DNA of 64,000 nt from CAVTJL01 sp963735065 (GCA_963735065.1 CAVTJL010000001.1:744001-808000); one strand, 5' to 3'. Numbered from the stretch's first letter, positions 35,253 through 43,583 are shown. Notes: generated by a model from the letters alone, not told the origin. A program made the numbers and translations.

Positions 35253-36371
35253 TCAGGAGGTCGAGCCGACGACGCCCTCGACCAGGTAGTTCATGCTCTC
35301 GAGCTGGATCGCCGTCTCCTCGTAGGCGGTGCCGGCGGGGACGACGACCTTGCCCGTGTTGTCCTTCAAGGGTCCCTTGATGACGGAGTAGCCGCCCTTC
35401 ATGATCTGGGCCTTCACCTCGTCGGCGTTCTTGCGCGCGGCGTCGGTGACGGCGGGCCCGTAGGGGCTCATCTTGATGAAGCCCTCCTTGAGGCCGCCGC
35501 GCACGAAGTTCGGCAAGGGCTCGCCCTTCAGGGCCTTCTCGACGAACATCGTATAGACGACCTGCCAGTTCCACTCGGCACCGGTGAGGTAGCCCTTGGG
35601 TGCCAGCGGCGCCTGGTTCGCGTGGTAGCCGCAGGTGTAGGCGCCGCGCCGCTCGGTCGTCTCGACGACGACCTTCGGGCTGTCGACGTGGCAGGTGATG
35701 ACGTCGGCACCCTGGTCGATGAGCGCGTTGGTGGCCTCGGCCTCCTTGACGGCCAGCGACCACTCGCCCGTGAAGATCACCTGGGTCGTGATGCTGGGAT
35801 CGACGGACTTGGCGCCCAGAGTAAAGCTGTTGATGTTGAGAAGGACCTGGGGGATCGGCTTGGCGGCGACGAAGCCCAGCTTCTTCGACTTCGACATGTG
35901 GCCGGCGACGATGCCGTTCAGGTACTGCCCCATGCCGATATAGCCGAAGTAGGACCCGGCGTTCATCGGGTCCTTGTCCTTGTTCCACAGCCCGCCGCAG
36001 TGGCGGAACTGCACGTCCGGATACTTCTTCGCCATCTTCAGCATGTAGGGGTCGAAGTAGCCGAACGAGGTCGGGAAGAGCAGCGTGGCGCCGTCGAGGT
36101 TGATCATGCTCTCCATGGTCTGCTCGACGTCGACCGTCTCGGGGACGTTCTCCTCCTCGACGACCTGGACCCCGCTCATCTTCTTGATGACGGCGGCGCC
36201 CTCGGCGTGGGCCTGGTTGTAGCCGTAGTCGTCCTTGGGTCCGACATAGATGAAGCCGACGACGAGGTCGGCCGCCTTTGCCGGACGCATGCCGAGGCCG
36301 CCCATGACGACGCCGGTCGCCATGCCGGCACCGACGCTCGAGAGGAGCCTGCGACGATCGAGCTTCATCAT
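35253..36371 (-). CDS. BMP-family substrate-binding protein with Tat signal
   Basis: Periplasmic binding protein of the basic membrane protein (BMP/Med) family, 372 residues. The N-terminus carries LDRRRLLSSVGAG, a twin-arginine motif, with a hydrophobic stretch ending AKA, so it is exported folded. The mature region has VVGFIYVGPKDDYGYNQAH, NVPETVDVEQTM and YHANQAPLAPKGYLTG, all typical of BMP proteins that bind purine or pyrimidine-like ligands. Two in-frame ATGs (36371, 36368) follow GGAGG. First gene of the importer-cyanase-formamidase operon, behind a pair of putative operators. Confidence 0.9.
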   Translation of the reverse strand: MMKLDRRRLLSSVGAGMATGVVMGGLGMRPAKAADLVVGFIYVGPKDDYGYNQAHAEGAAVIKKMSGVQVVEEENVPETVDVEQTMESMINLDGATLLFPTSFGYFDPYMLKMAKKYPDVQFRHCGGLWNKDKDPMNAGSYFGYIGMGQYLNGIVAGHMSKSKKLGFVAAKPIPQVLLNINSFTLGAKSVDPSITTQVIFTGEWSLAVKEAEATNALIDQGADVITCHVDSPKVVVETTERRGAYTCGYHANQAPLAPKGYLTGAEWNWQVVYTMFVEKALKGEPLPNFVRGGLKEGFIKMSPYGPAVTDAARKNADEVKAQIMKGGYSVIKGPLKDNTGKVVVPAGTAYEETAIQLESMNYLVEGVVGSTS

Positions 36372-36505
36372 GGTGGCGCTGCCTCCGTCCTGCCGGCCCT
36401 CCACCGGGCCGGCCCGCTGTCTTGTCAGACGCAAGCATCGTGCCACGCCCGAATGGCGCGGATTTCCTGGATGCGAGGCCCAAGGACGGCGGGACGATTG
36501 CCTAG

Positions 36506-36517
36506 ATTGTATGCAAT
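36506..36517. promoter_or_regulatory. Putative GntR operator, site A
   Basis: ATTGTATGCAAT, resembling the ATTGTATACAAT-type half-site arrangement bound by FCD-type GntR regulators. It lies 134 bases upstream of the binding-protein start. Identical to two sites near 38.7 kb. Confidence 0.65.
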
Positions 36518-36559
36518 CGATGCCCGCTGCTGCCCTCACAGGCAGGTTTGCGGGCATCG
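36518..36559. other. Composite hairpin between two operators
   Basis: A 10-bp inverted repeat (36518-36527 with 36550-36559) encloses a 4-bp one (36531-36534 with 36541-36544). It begins exactly where operator A ends and lies downstream of atzH on the transcribed strand. There is no U tract in that direction, so it is as likely a transcript-processing or attenuation element as a terminator. Confidence 0.6.
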
Positions 36560-36568
36560 GAGGTGCCG

Positions 36569-36580
36569 ATTGTGTGCAAT
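36569..36580. promoter_or_regulatory. Putative GntR operator, site B
   Basis: ATTGTGTGCAAT, one mismatch from site A, starting 63 bases from it and lying directly after the atzH stop codon. Confidence 0.6.
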
Positions 36581-36581
36581 C

Positions 36582-36968
36582 TCACTTCGGCTCCGGAAGC
36601 AGGCTCACATGGGCGGAGACGATCCGCCAGCCCTCGGGCATGCGAATCCAGGTCTGGCTCTGGCGCCCCAGCCGACCCGAGAGCTGGCGCCGATACTCGG
36701 TGTTGGCGGTGGCGACGTCGCGTCCGTAGGTGGTGATCACGGTGCGGGTGAGGTCGCGGGCGAGGTCGGCCTTGGGCCGGCCGGCACGGAAGGCGCGGAT
36801 CTCCTCGATGCCATAGAGGTTCTCGGCCACGCCGTAGCGAAGGGTGAGCGGGCTCGTCCAGAAGAGCTCGTCCAGCACCTCGGTGTCGTTCGCGACGAGC
36901 GCCTGCTCGTAGCGCTCGAAGACGGCCTCGACCTCGGCCAGGACCTCGGGAATGTTGATCTCGGGCAC
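36582..36968 (-). CDS. atzH: AtzH-like 1,3-dicarboxyurea decarboxylating amidohydrolase
   Basis: Small NTF2-like-fold protein, 128 residues, matching the AtzH (former DUF3225) family: EVEAVFERYEQALVANDTEV at the start, LRYGVAENLYGIEEIRAFRA in the middle and QTWIRMPEGWRIVSAHVSLL at the end. In Pseudomonas ADP, AtzH converts 1,3-dicarboxyurea, the product of AtzEG, to allophanate. GTG 36968 follows GAGGAGG; it starts 11 bases after the atzE stop, so it is the third gene of an atzG-atzE-atzH operon. Naming rests on sequence pattern plus this gene order. Confidence 0.82.
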   Translation of the reverse strand: MPEINIPEVLAEVEAVFERYEQALVANDTEVLDELFWTSPLTLRYGVAENLYGIEEIRAFRAGRPKADLARDLTRTVITTYGRDVATANTEYRRQLSGRLGRQSQTWIRMPEGWRIVSAHVSLLPEPK

Positions 36969-36979
36969 GGTTTTCCTCC

Positions 36980-38374
36980 TCAGGAATTGGGTGGCAGGGG
37001 GGCCTGGGCCACGCCCAGGCGCTCGAGCGCGTCGGCCACCCGGAACAAAAGATCCTCGCGCCAGGGGGCGGCGATGAGCTGGACGCCGATCGGCATGCCT
37101 CCCGGACGGGGCAGCGGCACCACCAGCACCGGCAGGCCGATGAAGGAGATGGGCTGGGTGTAGACGCCGAGGTTCGGCCGGACCGGGATCTCCACGCCGT
37201 CGACGACGGCCGTCTCCTGGCCCAGCAGCGGGGCCACATAGGGCGTCGCCGGAGCGATGACGATGTCGACATCGCCGAAAAGCTCGGCCATGCGCGCCCG
37301 ATACCAGGCGCGGAAGCGCTGGGCCTGGATGACCCAGGCGGCGGGGGCGAGCGCGCCGGCGAGAAGTCGGTCGCGTGTCGCCGGGTCGAAGTCCTGCGGG
37401 CGCTGCTTAAGGTCGGGGAGATGGAGATTGCCGCCCTCGGCCGCCGTGATGACGAAGGCCGCGGCGCGGGCGCGGGCGGCCTCGGGAAGCTCGATCCGGC
37501 GCTCGACGCCCAGGGCCTTCACGACCCGTGCCACCGCCTCGAACGCCTCCGGCAGGCCGTTCCGGGCGAAGTGCCCCTCGGCCACGGCGAGGCGGAGCCC
37601 GCCCGTGCCGCTGCCCAGCACCCGGCGCACGGGCTCGAGGGGGCGGGGCGTCTGCGCGGGGTCGGCAGCATCCGCACCCTGCAGCGCGTCATAGGCCAGG
37701 GCGAGGTCGGCCGTGCTGCGCGCGAAGGGGCCCAGATGGTCGAGGCTCGCGACGAACGGAAAGGTGCGGCTGCGCGAGAGCCGGCCGTAGGTGGGCTTGA
37801 GGCCGAAGATCCCGGTGAGCGACGAGGGCACGCGGATGGAGCCGTTGGTGTCGCTCCCGAGCGTCAGCGGGACGAGACCGCCGGCTACCGCGGCCGAGGA
37901 GCCGCCTGAGGAGCCGCCGGCCGAGCGCTCCAGGTCGTGCGGGTTGTGGGCGTGGCCGTAATGGGCGTTCTCTGTGGTGAAGCCGTAGGCGTACTCGTCC
38001 ATGTTGAGGGCGCCGAGGCAAAGGGCGCCGGCAGCGCCCATGCGCTCGACCAGAAAGGCGTCGCGGGCCGCGGGCGGGGCGTCGCGCTCGATCCGCGAGC
38101 CCGCCAGGGTCGGGATGCCGGCGAGATCGAAGAGGTTCTTCACCGCATAGGGCACGCCTGCCAGCGGCGGCAGCTCGGCGCCGGCCGCCCGGGCCTCGTC
38201 GACCGCGCGCGCCTCGCCCAGGGCCCTCTCGGCCATGACCTCGGTGAAGGCGTTGAGCCTGGGATTGCCGGCCTCGATGCGGGCGAGCGCCGCCTCGGCC
38301 ACCTCGACGGCGCTCACGGCGCCCTTGCGAACGAGGCCTGCTGTCTCGGCCGCCGTGGTCCAGGACCCGATCAT
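36980..38374 (-). CDS. atzE: 1-carboxybiuret hydrolase catalytic subunit, AtzE-like amidase
   Basis: Amidase-signature enzyme, 464 residues. The Ser-cisSer-Lys triad is Lys79 (YAVKNLFD), Ser155/156 (SAGGSSGGSS) and Ser179 (GSDTNGSIRVP). It is coupled to a GatC-like small subunit gene by an ATGA overlap and followed by atzH. In the AtzG-AtzE complex this subunit removes ammonia from 1-carboxybiuret to give 1,3-dicarboxyurea. ATG 38374 follows GGAGG. Glutamyl-tRNA amidotransferase subunit A is an alternative by sequence alone but gatB is absent and the neighbours argue against it. Confidence 0.85.
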   Translation of the reverse strand: MIGSWTTAAETAGLVRKGAVSAVEVAEAALARIEAGNPRLNAFTEVMAERALGEARAVDEARAAGAELPPLAGVPYAVKNLFDLAGIPTLAGSRIERDAPPAARDAFLVERMGAAGALCLGALNMDEYAYGFTTENAHYGHAHNPHDLERSAGGSSGGSSAAVAGGLVPLTLGSDTNGSIRVPSSLTGIFGLKPTYGRLSRSRTFPFVASLDHLGPFARSTADLALAYDALQGADAADPAQTPRPLEPVRRVLGSGTGGLRLAVAEGHFARNGLPEAFEAVARVVKALGVERRIELPEAARARAAAFVITAAEGGNLHLPDLKQRPQDFDPATRDRLLAGALAPAAWVIQAQRFRAWYRARMAELFGDVDIVIAPATPYVAPLLGQETAVVDGVEIPVRPNLGVYTQPISFIGLPVLVVPLPRPGGMPIGVQLIAAPWREDLLFRVADALERLGVAQAPLPPNS

Positions 38375-38586
38375 GGACGGTCCTCCGACGCGCGGAAGAC
38401 GGGTGCCGGCTCGTCCGCCGGGCCAAGCTCGTGCTCGAGCACGAGCCCCGCCATGCGCGTCAGGAGCATGATGTTGCGGATCACGCCCGGGCGATACGCC
38501 GGGGCTATGGGCAGACCCTCGAGGGCGCTCGCGGCGTCGACGAACGCCGCGGCGGCGGCCTCGTCGGGCTCGGGCTTGTCGGACAT
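38371..38586 (-). CDS. atzG: AtzG-like small subunit of 1-carboxybiuret hydrolase
   Basis: 71-residue GatC-like protein, close to the 68 residues of AtzG. The core AFVDAASALEGLPIAPAYRP followed by NIMLLTRMAGLVLEHEL forms the two helices that embrace AtzE. ATG 38586 follows AAGGAGG by six bases. First gene of the atzG-atzE-atzH operon and divergent from atzF; two putative operators lie between them. Open frame further upstream to 38715 is unlikely to be translated. Confidence 0.82.
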   Translation of the reverse strand: MSDKPEPDEAAAAAFVDAASALEGLPIAPAYRPGVIRNIMLLTRMAGLVLEHELGPADEPAPVFRASEDRP

Positions 38587-38704
38587 GGCGGCCTCCTTCA
38601 GCTGTGCGATCCCCCGTGGCAAGCGATGTGCCAGCATGCGGCTGACGGGACCGGGCCCACGGTCGGCTGCTTTGCTGCCTACGCTTCGGGCACGCTCTGC
38701 CCCG

Positions 38705-38716
38705 ATTGTATGCAAT
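38705..38716. promoter_or_regulatory. Putative GntR operator, site C
   Basis: ATTGTATGCAAT, identical to site A, in the atzG-atzF divergent region, 119 bases upstream of the atzG start. Confidence 0.65.
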
Positions 38717-38766
38717 GAGGTGGCTCGGGCTCACGACGCGCGAAAGCGCGCGCTTGGTGGACGGGT

Positions 38767-38778
38767 ATTGTATGCAAT
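38767..38778. promoter_or_regulatory. Putative GntR operator, site D
   Basis: ATTGTATGCAAT, identical to sites A and C, starting 62 bases after site C and 56 bases before the atzF start. A short CGCGC-GAAA-GCGCG hairpin lies between C and D. Confidence 0.65.
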
Positions 38779-38834
38779 GGCGGCACGAGCCTTGCTCGGG
38801 CTCGCAGACCGCGGAGCGATGGGGAGAGTTGATC

Positions 38835-40661
38835 GTGTCGATGGTGCCCGAGTGTCTGGACCTTACCCGTCTCCGCCGGGCGTACGCCGAGGAGGGGCTC
38901 CGGCCCTCCATGCTCGTCGAAGGCCTGCTGCCGCGGCTCGAGGCGAGCGACGGTGACGCGGTCTGGATCACCCGGGCGACGGCCGACCAGCTGCGTGCCC
39001 GCGCCGCCGAGCTGGAGGCCCTGCCCGAGGCCACCCGGGCGGCCCTGCCGCTCTATGGCGTGCCGTTCGCCGTGAAGGACAATATCGACGTCCTGGGCTT
39101 CCCGACGACCGCCGCCTGCCCCGCCTTCGCCTATATGCCGGAGCGCTCCGCCACGACCGTGCAGCGGCTGCTCGATGCCGGGGCGATCATGGTGGGCAAG
39201 ACCAACCTCGACCAGTTCGCGACCGGCCTGGTCGGCGTCCGCTCGCCCTTCGGCGCCGCCCGCAACCCCTTCGATGCGGCGTTCGTGCCGGGAGGCTCGA
39301 GCTCGGGCTCGGCCGTCGCCACAGCCGCGGGCCTCGTCAGCTTCGCGCTCGGCACCGACACGGCGGGCTCGGGCCGTGTCCCGGCCGGCTTCAACAACCT
39401 CGTCGGGATGAAGCCTACGCGCGGCCTGCTGCCGGCCACGGGCGTCGTGCCGGCCTGCCGCTCGCTCGACTGTGTTTCCGTCTTCGCGTTGACCGCTGCC
39501 GACGCGCTTGCGGTGGCAGAGGTCGCGGCGGGGCCGGACGCGGACGATCCCTACAGCCGCGCCCTCGAGGACCGGACGCTGCCCGACTGGCCAGCGCTCC
39601 GTGTCGGCGTTCCGCGGCCGGACCAGCGCGTCTTTTGCGGCGATGCCACGGCCGAGCGGCTCTACGAGGAGGCGCTGGGCCGCATGGCCGAGCTCGGCGC
39701 CAGCATCGTCGAGATCGACCTCTCCCCGTTCACGGAGACGGCGGCGCTGCTCTACGAGGGCCCGTGGGTGGCCGAGCGGCATGCCGCGGTGGGCGCCTTC
39801 ATCAAGGCCCATCCGGACGATGTCTGGCCCACGACACGCGCCATCATCGCCACGGCCGAGCGCCTCACCGCCACCCAGACCTTCGAGGCGATGTACCGCC
39901 TGGAAGAGCTGCGGCGGAAGGCGGCCCTGGCTTGGCGGGCGATGGACATCCTCTGCCTGCCGACCAGCCCCACCATCTACCGCCTGGCCGAGGTCGAGGC
40001 CGAGCCGGTGCGGCTCAACAGCAAGCTCGGCACCTACACCAACTTCGTGAACCTTCTGGACCTGGCGGCCCTGGCCCTGCCGGCGGCCTTCCGCCCCGAC
40101 GGCCTGCCCTCGGGCATCACGCTCCTGGCGCCGGCCTTCACGGATCGAGCGCTCGCCCGGCTGGGGCAGGCCTGGCAGCGGCAGCAGGGCCTGACCCTCG
40201 GCGCCACCGGCGTCGGGCTCGACCCCGCCGAGCCGGCCCTGCCCGACGCCCCGGGCGGGATCGAGCTCGCCGTGGTGGGCGCCCACCTTACGGGCGAGCC
40301 GCTCAACGGCGAGCTGCAGGCGCTGGACGCCCGGCTGGCCCAGACCACGCGCACGGCCGACTGCTATCGCCTCTTCGCGCTCAACGGCACGCGGCCGGCC
40401 AAGCCCGGCCTCGCACGGGCCAAGGAGGGCGGTGCTGCGATCGAGGTCGAGGTGTGGCGCCTCTCGGAAGAGGCCTTCGGCCGGTTCGTGGCGGGCGTGC
40501 CCGCACCCCTCGCCATCGGCACGCTCGAGCTGGCCGACGGCCGCTCCGTCAAGGGCTTCGTCTGCGAGCCGATGGCGCTCGAGGATGCCCTGGAGATCAC
40601 GGCGTTCGGCGGCTGGCGCGCCTGGCGGCGCTCCGTGGCTCAGCCCTCGGCGGGCGGCTGA
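38835..40661 (+). CDS. atzF: Allophanate hydrolase
   Basis: Converts allophanate to two CO2 and two ammonia, the last step of cyanuric acid and biuret use. 608 residues from GTG 38835, essentially the AtzF length (605). The amidase domain holds Lys81 (FAVKDNIDVLG), Ser155-157 (VPGGSSSGSA) and Ser179 (GTDTAGSGRVP). The C-terminal domain from about residue 475 (IELAVVGAHLTGEPLNGEL, then VAGVPAPLAIGTLELADG) is the allophanate-hydrolase-specific one that decarboxylates the intermediate. GTG follows GGGGAG by seven or eight bases; ATG 38841 is an alternative. It overlaps the convergent GntR gene by 22 bases. Confidence 0.93.
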   Translation: MSMVPECLDLTRLRRAYAEEGLRPSMLVEGLLPRLEASDGDAVWITRATADQLRARAAELEALPEATRAALPLYGVPFAVKDNIDVLGFPTTAACPAFAYMPERSATTVQRLLDAGAIMVGKTNLDQFATGLVGVRSPFGAARNPFDAAFVPGGSSSGSAVATAAGLVSFALGTDTAGSGRVPAGFNNLVGMKPTRGLLPATGVVPACRSLDCVSVFALTAADALAVAEVAAGPDADDPYSRALEDRTLPDWPALRVGVPRPDQRVFCGDATAERLYEEALGRMAELGASIVEIDLSPFTETAALLYEGPWVAERHAAVGAFIKAHPDDVWPTTRAIIATAERLTATQTFEAMYRLEELRRKAALAWRAMDILCLPTSPTIYRLAEVEAEPVRLNSKLGTYTNFVNLLDLAALALPAAFRPDGLPSGITLLAPAFTDRALARLGQAWQRQQGLTLGATGVGLDPAEPALPDAPGGIELAVVGAHLTGEPLNGELQALDARLAQTTRTADCYRLFALNGTRPAKPGLARAKEGGAAIEVEVWRLSEEAFGRFVAGVPAPLAIGTLELADGRSVKGFVCEPMALEDALEITAFGGWRAWRRSVAQPSAGG

Positions 40662-41449
40662 TCGGCCTCAGCCATCCAGCTCTGGAAGGCGCGGCCGACG
40701 CTGGCGAGGTGGCGGCGCATCGCCGCCTCGGCCGCGTCGCCGTCGCCCGCCAGGACGGCCGCCAGCACGACCGCATGCTCGCGCCTCGAGTAGCTGGGCC
40801 TGCCGCTCAGGCCGAACTGGAGCCGCGAGAAGGGCGCCAGCCGGCGGCGCAGCGCATGCGCGGTCTCGGAGAGATAGGCGTTGTGCGAGCCGTCGTGGAT
40901 CGCCGCGTGGAAGGCGCGGTTGGTCTCGTCGATGTCGACGAGGCTGCCCGAGACCATGGCACGGTCGCAGACCCCGGCCAGGCTCTCCAGCCGCTCGCGC
41001 TCGAGGCTCGACATCTTGAGCGCGGCGAGCCGGGTGCAGGCGGCCTCGACCTCGCCCATGGCCTCGAAGAGCTCGGCGACGCGGCCGGGCGTGAGGCCCG
41101 CCACCACGGCACCCCGGTGCGGCCGGAGATCGACGAGCTGCATCGCCGCCAGCTGCTTCAGCGCCTCGCGCACCGGCGTGCGGGAGACGCCGAACTGCTG
41201 GGCCAGCGAGTGCTCGTCGAGGCGCTGGCCGGGCTCGAACTGGCCCTTGAGGATCCCTTCGGCGATGCCTTCGCGCAGCGCATCGGCACGGGTCCGCCAG
41301 CGGCGGCGCGACCCGGGCGACGACGGGATCGACGTCTCGGCGACGGTCAAAGGGGGATGCCGCTCGGATGCACGACCGCCTTCTCCAGCACGAGCCCCGA
41401 CGACCCCAACGGCCGCCACGGACTCCGACAACGTGGCCGGTACTCGCAT
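40640..41449 (-). CDS. GntR-family (FCD) transcriptional regulator
   Basis: Likely regulator of the cyanuric acid/biuret genes. The winged helix-turn-helix occupies about residues 52-115 (LREGIAEGILKGQFEPGQRL, HSLAQQFGVSRTPVREALKQL). The all-helical FCD ligand domain follows, with metal/ligand-type residues in DIDETNRAFHAAIHDGSHNA and the C-terminal HLASVGRAF. FCD regulators typically bind ATTGTATACAAT-like palindromes, matching the four sites seen near 36.5 and 38.7 kb (inference). ATG 41449 leaves an atypical 45-residue N-terminus; a later non-ATG start is possible. Confidence 0.85.
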   Translation of the reverse strand: MRVPATLSESVAAVGVVGARAGEGGRASERHPPLTVAETSIPSSPGSRRRWRTRADALREGIAEGILKGQFEPGQRLDEHSLAQQFGVSRTPVREALKQLAAMQLVDLRPHRGAVVAGLTPGRVAELFEAMGEVEAACTRLAALKMSSLERERLESLAGVCDRAMVSGSLVDIDETNRAFHAAIHDGSHNAYLSETAHALRRRLAPFSRLQFGLSGRPSYSRREHAVVLAAVLAGDGDAAEAAMRRHLASVGRAFQSWMAEADQPPAEG

Positions 41450-41464
41450 GTTCGATGCCAGATG

Positions 41465-41884
41465 TCAGCGGGAAGAGGGTTCGGGGCCGTCGGCCAGGGC
41501 CTGGAACAGCGGGCGACAGGCCTCGTGCCCGAGGTCGGGCAGGGTGCAGGCCTCCCCGATCGGGAACCAGCGCAGCTCGGTGTGCTCGGCGTCCATGACC
41601 TCGGGCTCACCGGTCCAGGCGGTGACGAGATAGAGATGATGAGGGCCTCCGCCCCGGTCGCCGGGGCCCGGCTCCTCGAAGGTCGCGAGCCGACGGAACG
41701 CCGTGGGCTCGACGCCGATCTCCTCGCGGACCTCGCGAACGAGCGCCGTCTCCAGCGTCTCGCCTGGCTCGGCCTTGCCGCCGATCACGTCCCAGCAGCA
41801 GGGCCGCACCTGACGATCGGGCGCGCGACGGCCGAGCAGGACGCGGCCGTCGCGAAAAAGGATGCCGAAGGCGCGCTCGATCAT
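41465..41884 (-). CDS. Nudix hydrolase
   Basis: 139-residue pyrophosphohydrolase. The Nudix box reads GGKAEPGETLETALVREVRE followed by EIGVE, a full match to GX5EX7REUXEEXGU. The N-terminal RAFGILFRDGRVLLGRR strand and C-terminal ELRWFPIGEAC are usual for MutT-like enzymes acting on nucleoside diphosphate derivatives. ATG 41884; the 17 further codons upstream to 41935 are Pro/Arg-rich and unlikely. Confidence 0.9.
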   Translation of the reverse strand: MIERAFGILFRDGRVLLGRRAPDRQVRPCCWDVIGGKAEPGETLETALVREVREEIGVEPTAFRRLATFEEPGPGDRGGGPHHLYLVTAWTGEPEVMDAEHTELRWFPIGEACTLPDLGHEACRPLFQALADGPEPSSR

Positions 41885-41953
41885 GCGAGGAGGCTTTCGT
41901 CTCGGGGGCGCCCCTGCGGCACCTCCCTCACCCACCTCCCTATAGCGCGGAGC

Positions 41954-41988
41954 GGGCCCACGGTTCCCTGCGAGGGAGCCTCGGGCCC
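41954..41988 (-). terminator. Hairpin downstream of the DoxX gene
   Basis: Imperfect inverted repeat: GGGCCC arms (41954-41959, 41983-41988), a GG/CC pair and TCCCT/AGGGA around a GCG loop. No U tract on the minus strand, so termination is only probable. Confidence 0.4.
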
Positions 41989-42006
41989 GGGCGAGGAGTG
42001 CTGCCG

Positions 42007-42435
42007 TCAGGCGGCCTGCGGCACCGGCGCCGGGCGGAAGACGGTGGGCCGCAACGCCCAGACACCGTCACCCAGCAGGGCCTGCACGAAGAGCGCCAGC
42101 GCCCAGAACGCGGGATACTCCCAGCCGCCGCCCTTGTTGGTGAAGAGCCAGCCATTGGCGCCGTGCACGGTGACGATGGCGCCGATCAGGATCGGCATGA
42201 GCGCGATCGCGGCAACCCGGGCATGGACGCCGAGGATGAGCGCCACGCCCGCCACGACCTCGACCGTCATGGTGAGATAGGCGAGCCCGGGCGGCAGGCC
42301 GAGCGAGGCGAAGAACTGGGCAGTGCCGGCCGGTGTGAAGACGAAGATCTTCAGCGCGGCATGCGCCAGCGTGACGGCGCCGAGGCCGATGCGGAGGAGA
42401 AAGGCGGCGTAGGGTGCCGTTCGCGTATCGATCAT
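42007..42435 (-). CDS. DoxX family membrane protein
   Basis: Four-helix inner-membrane protein, 142 residues, of the DoxX family (RIGLGAVTLAHAALKIFVF, TVEVVAGVALILG, HGANGWLFTNKGGGWEY). Members associate with thiosulfate:quinone oxidation or oxidative stress complexes, often of unknown role. Divergent from a LysR gene across 132 bases, the usual arrangement for a regulator and its target. Confidence 0.88.
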   Translation of the reverse strand: MIDTRTAPYAAFLLRIGLGAVTLAHAALKIFVFTPAGTAQFFASLGLPPGLAYLTMTVEVVAGVALILGVHARVAAIALMPILIGAIVTVHGANGWLFTNKGGGWEYPAFWALALFVQALLGDGVWALRPTVFRPAPVPQAA

Positions 42436-42567
42436 GCGTTGGTCTCCGGCGGTCGGGACATCGGCAGCCGTGCCCCGGTGCCGGAGATGTCATGGTCCGC
42501 CGTGCTTTGACAATCGTCCGATCCGGCCGCACTCTGTCCTCACAGAGTAGACATTCGGGCAGGGCCC

Positions 42568-43485
42568 TTGGACCGCTTGCGCGCCATCGAGATCTTCGTC
42601 CGGGCGGCCGAGGGCCAGAGCTTCTCCGACGCGGCACGTCACCTCCGCCTGTCGCGCAGCATGATCGCGGCGCAGATCGGCCGCCTCGAGGACCAGCTCG
42701 GCGCCCGGCTCTTCACACGCACGACGCGGCGCATCGGCCTCACCGAGGCGGGCCGAGCCTATCTCGAGCGCTGCCAGCAGATCCTGGCCGATCTGGCCGA
42801 GGCCGACGCCGCCGTGGCCGGCCTCGACAGCGAGCCGCGCGGCGTCCTCAAGATCAACGCGCCGCTCGCCTTCAGCAGGGCCTACCTCACGGAGGCCGTC
42901 GTCGCCTTCACCCAGGAGCATCCGAAGCTGCATGTCGAGCTGATCTGCAACGACCGGATGGTCGACCTCGTCGAGGAGGGCTTCGACGTGGCGGTGAGGA
43001 TCGCCGGCGCCCTGCCCAACTCGCGCCTGATCGCCACCCGTCTCGCCGAGGCCCGGTCCATCGTCTGCGCGGCACCGGCCTATCTCGACCGCCACGGCCG
43101 CCCCGCTGCGCTGGCCGACCTCAAGGACCATGACTGCCTGACCTACAGCCTGAGCCGCGATCCCGCGTGCTGGGAGCTGGAGCGCGAGGGCCGGCTCGAG
43201 AGCGTGCGCGTGAAGGGCAGCCTCACCGCCAACAATGGCGACGTCCTGCGCGACGCCGCCCTGCTCGGCCGCGGCATCATCATGCAGCCGAGCTTCATCG
43301 TCGGGCCCGACATCGCGGCCGGCCGCCTCGAGGCCCTGCTGCCGGGCTGGCGGGCGCCGGCGATCGGTGTCCACGCGGTCTACCTGCCCGGCCGCCGGCC
43401 GTCGCTCAAGGTCAGGCACCTGATCGCGTTCCTGCGCCAGCGCTTCGCGGGCGTCCCGCCCTGGGAGCGGGGGCTGGCGGGCTGA
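42568..43485 (+). CDS. LysR-family transcriptional regulator
   Basis: 305-residue LysR regulator starting at TTG 42568. The helix-turn-helix is at about residues 18-45 (SFSDAARHLRLSRSMIAAQI), followed by RTTRRIGLTEAGRAYLERC, then the effector domain with GVLKINAPLAFSRAYL. It most resembles the CrgA/AaeR-like subgroup. It probably controls the divergent doxX gene. A TTG start matches the conserved beginning DRLRAIEIFVRAA. Confidence 0.9.
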   Translation: MDRLRAIEIFVRAAEGQSFSDAARHLRLSRSMIAAQIGRLEDQLGARLFTRTTRRIGLTEAGRAYLERCQQILADLAEADAAVAGLDSEPRGVLKINAPLAFSRAYLTEAVVAFTQEHPKLHVELICNDRMVDLVEEGFDVAVRIAGALPNSRLIATRLAEARSIVCAAPAYLDRHGRPAALADLKDHDCLTYSLSRDPACWELEREGRLESVRVKGSLTANNGDVLRDAALLGRGIIMQPSFIVGPDIAAGRLEALLPGWRAPAIGVHAVYLPGRRPSLKVRHLIAFLRQRFAGVPPWERGLAG

Positions 43486-43583
43486 GAACGGCGCGCCGCA
43501 ACCCTCGCGGACAGCCTGGGAGGCCTGCTAACCTGGGCCGTGAGGGAGCCCGTCAGACCCATGCCGTCGGAGCCGCGTCGACC

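Noticed and set aside
34317..37163. Plus-strand open frame of 948 codons
   Set aside because: Antisense of the permease, BMP and AtzE genes; no motif and charged low-complexity sequence.
36980..38586. GatA-GatC tRNA amidotransferase reading of atzE-atzG
   Set aside because: No gatB nearby; atzH and atzF neighbours and subunit sizes fit the AtzEG complex better.
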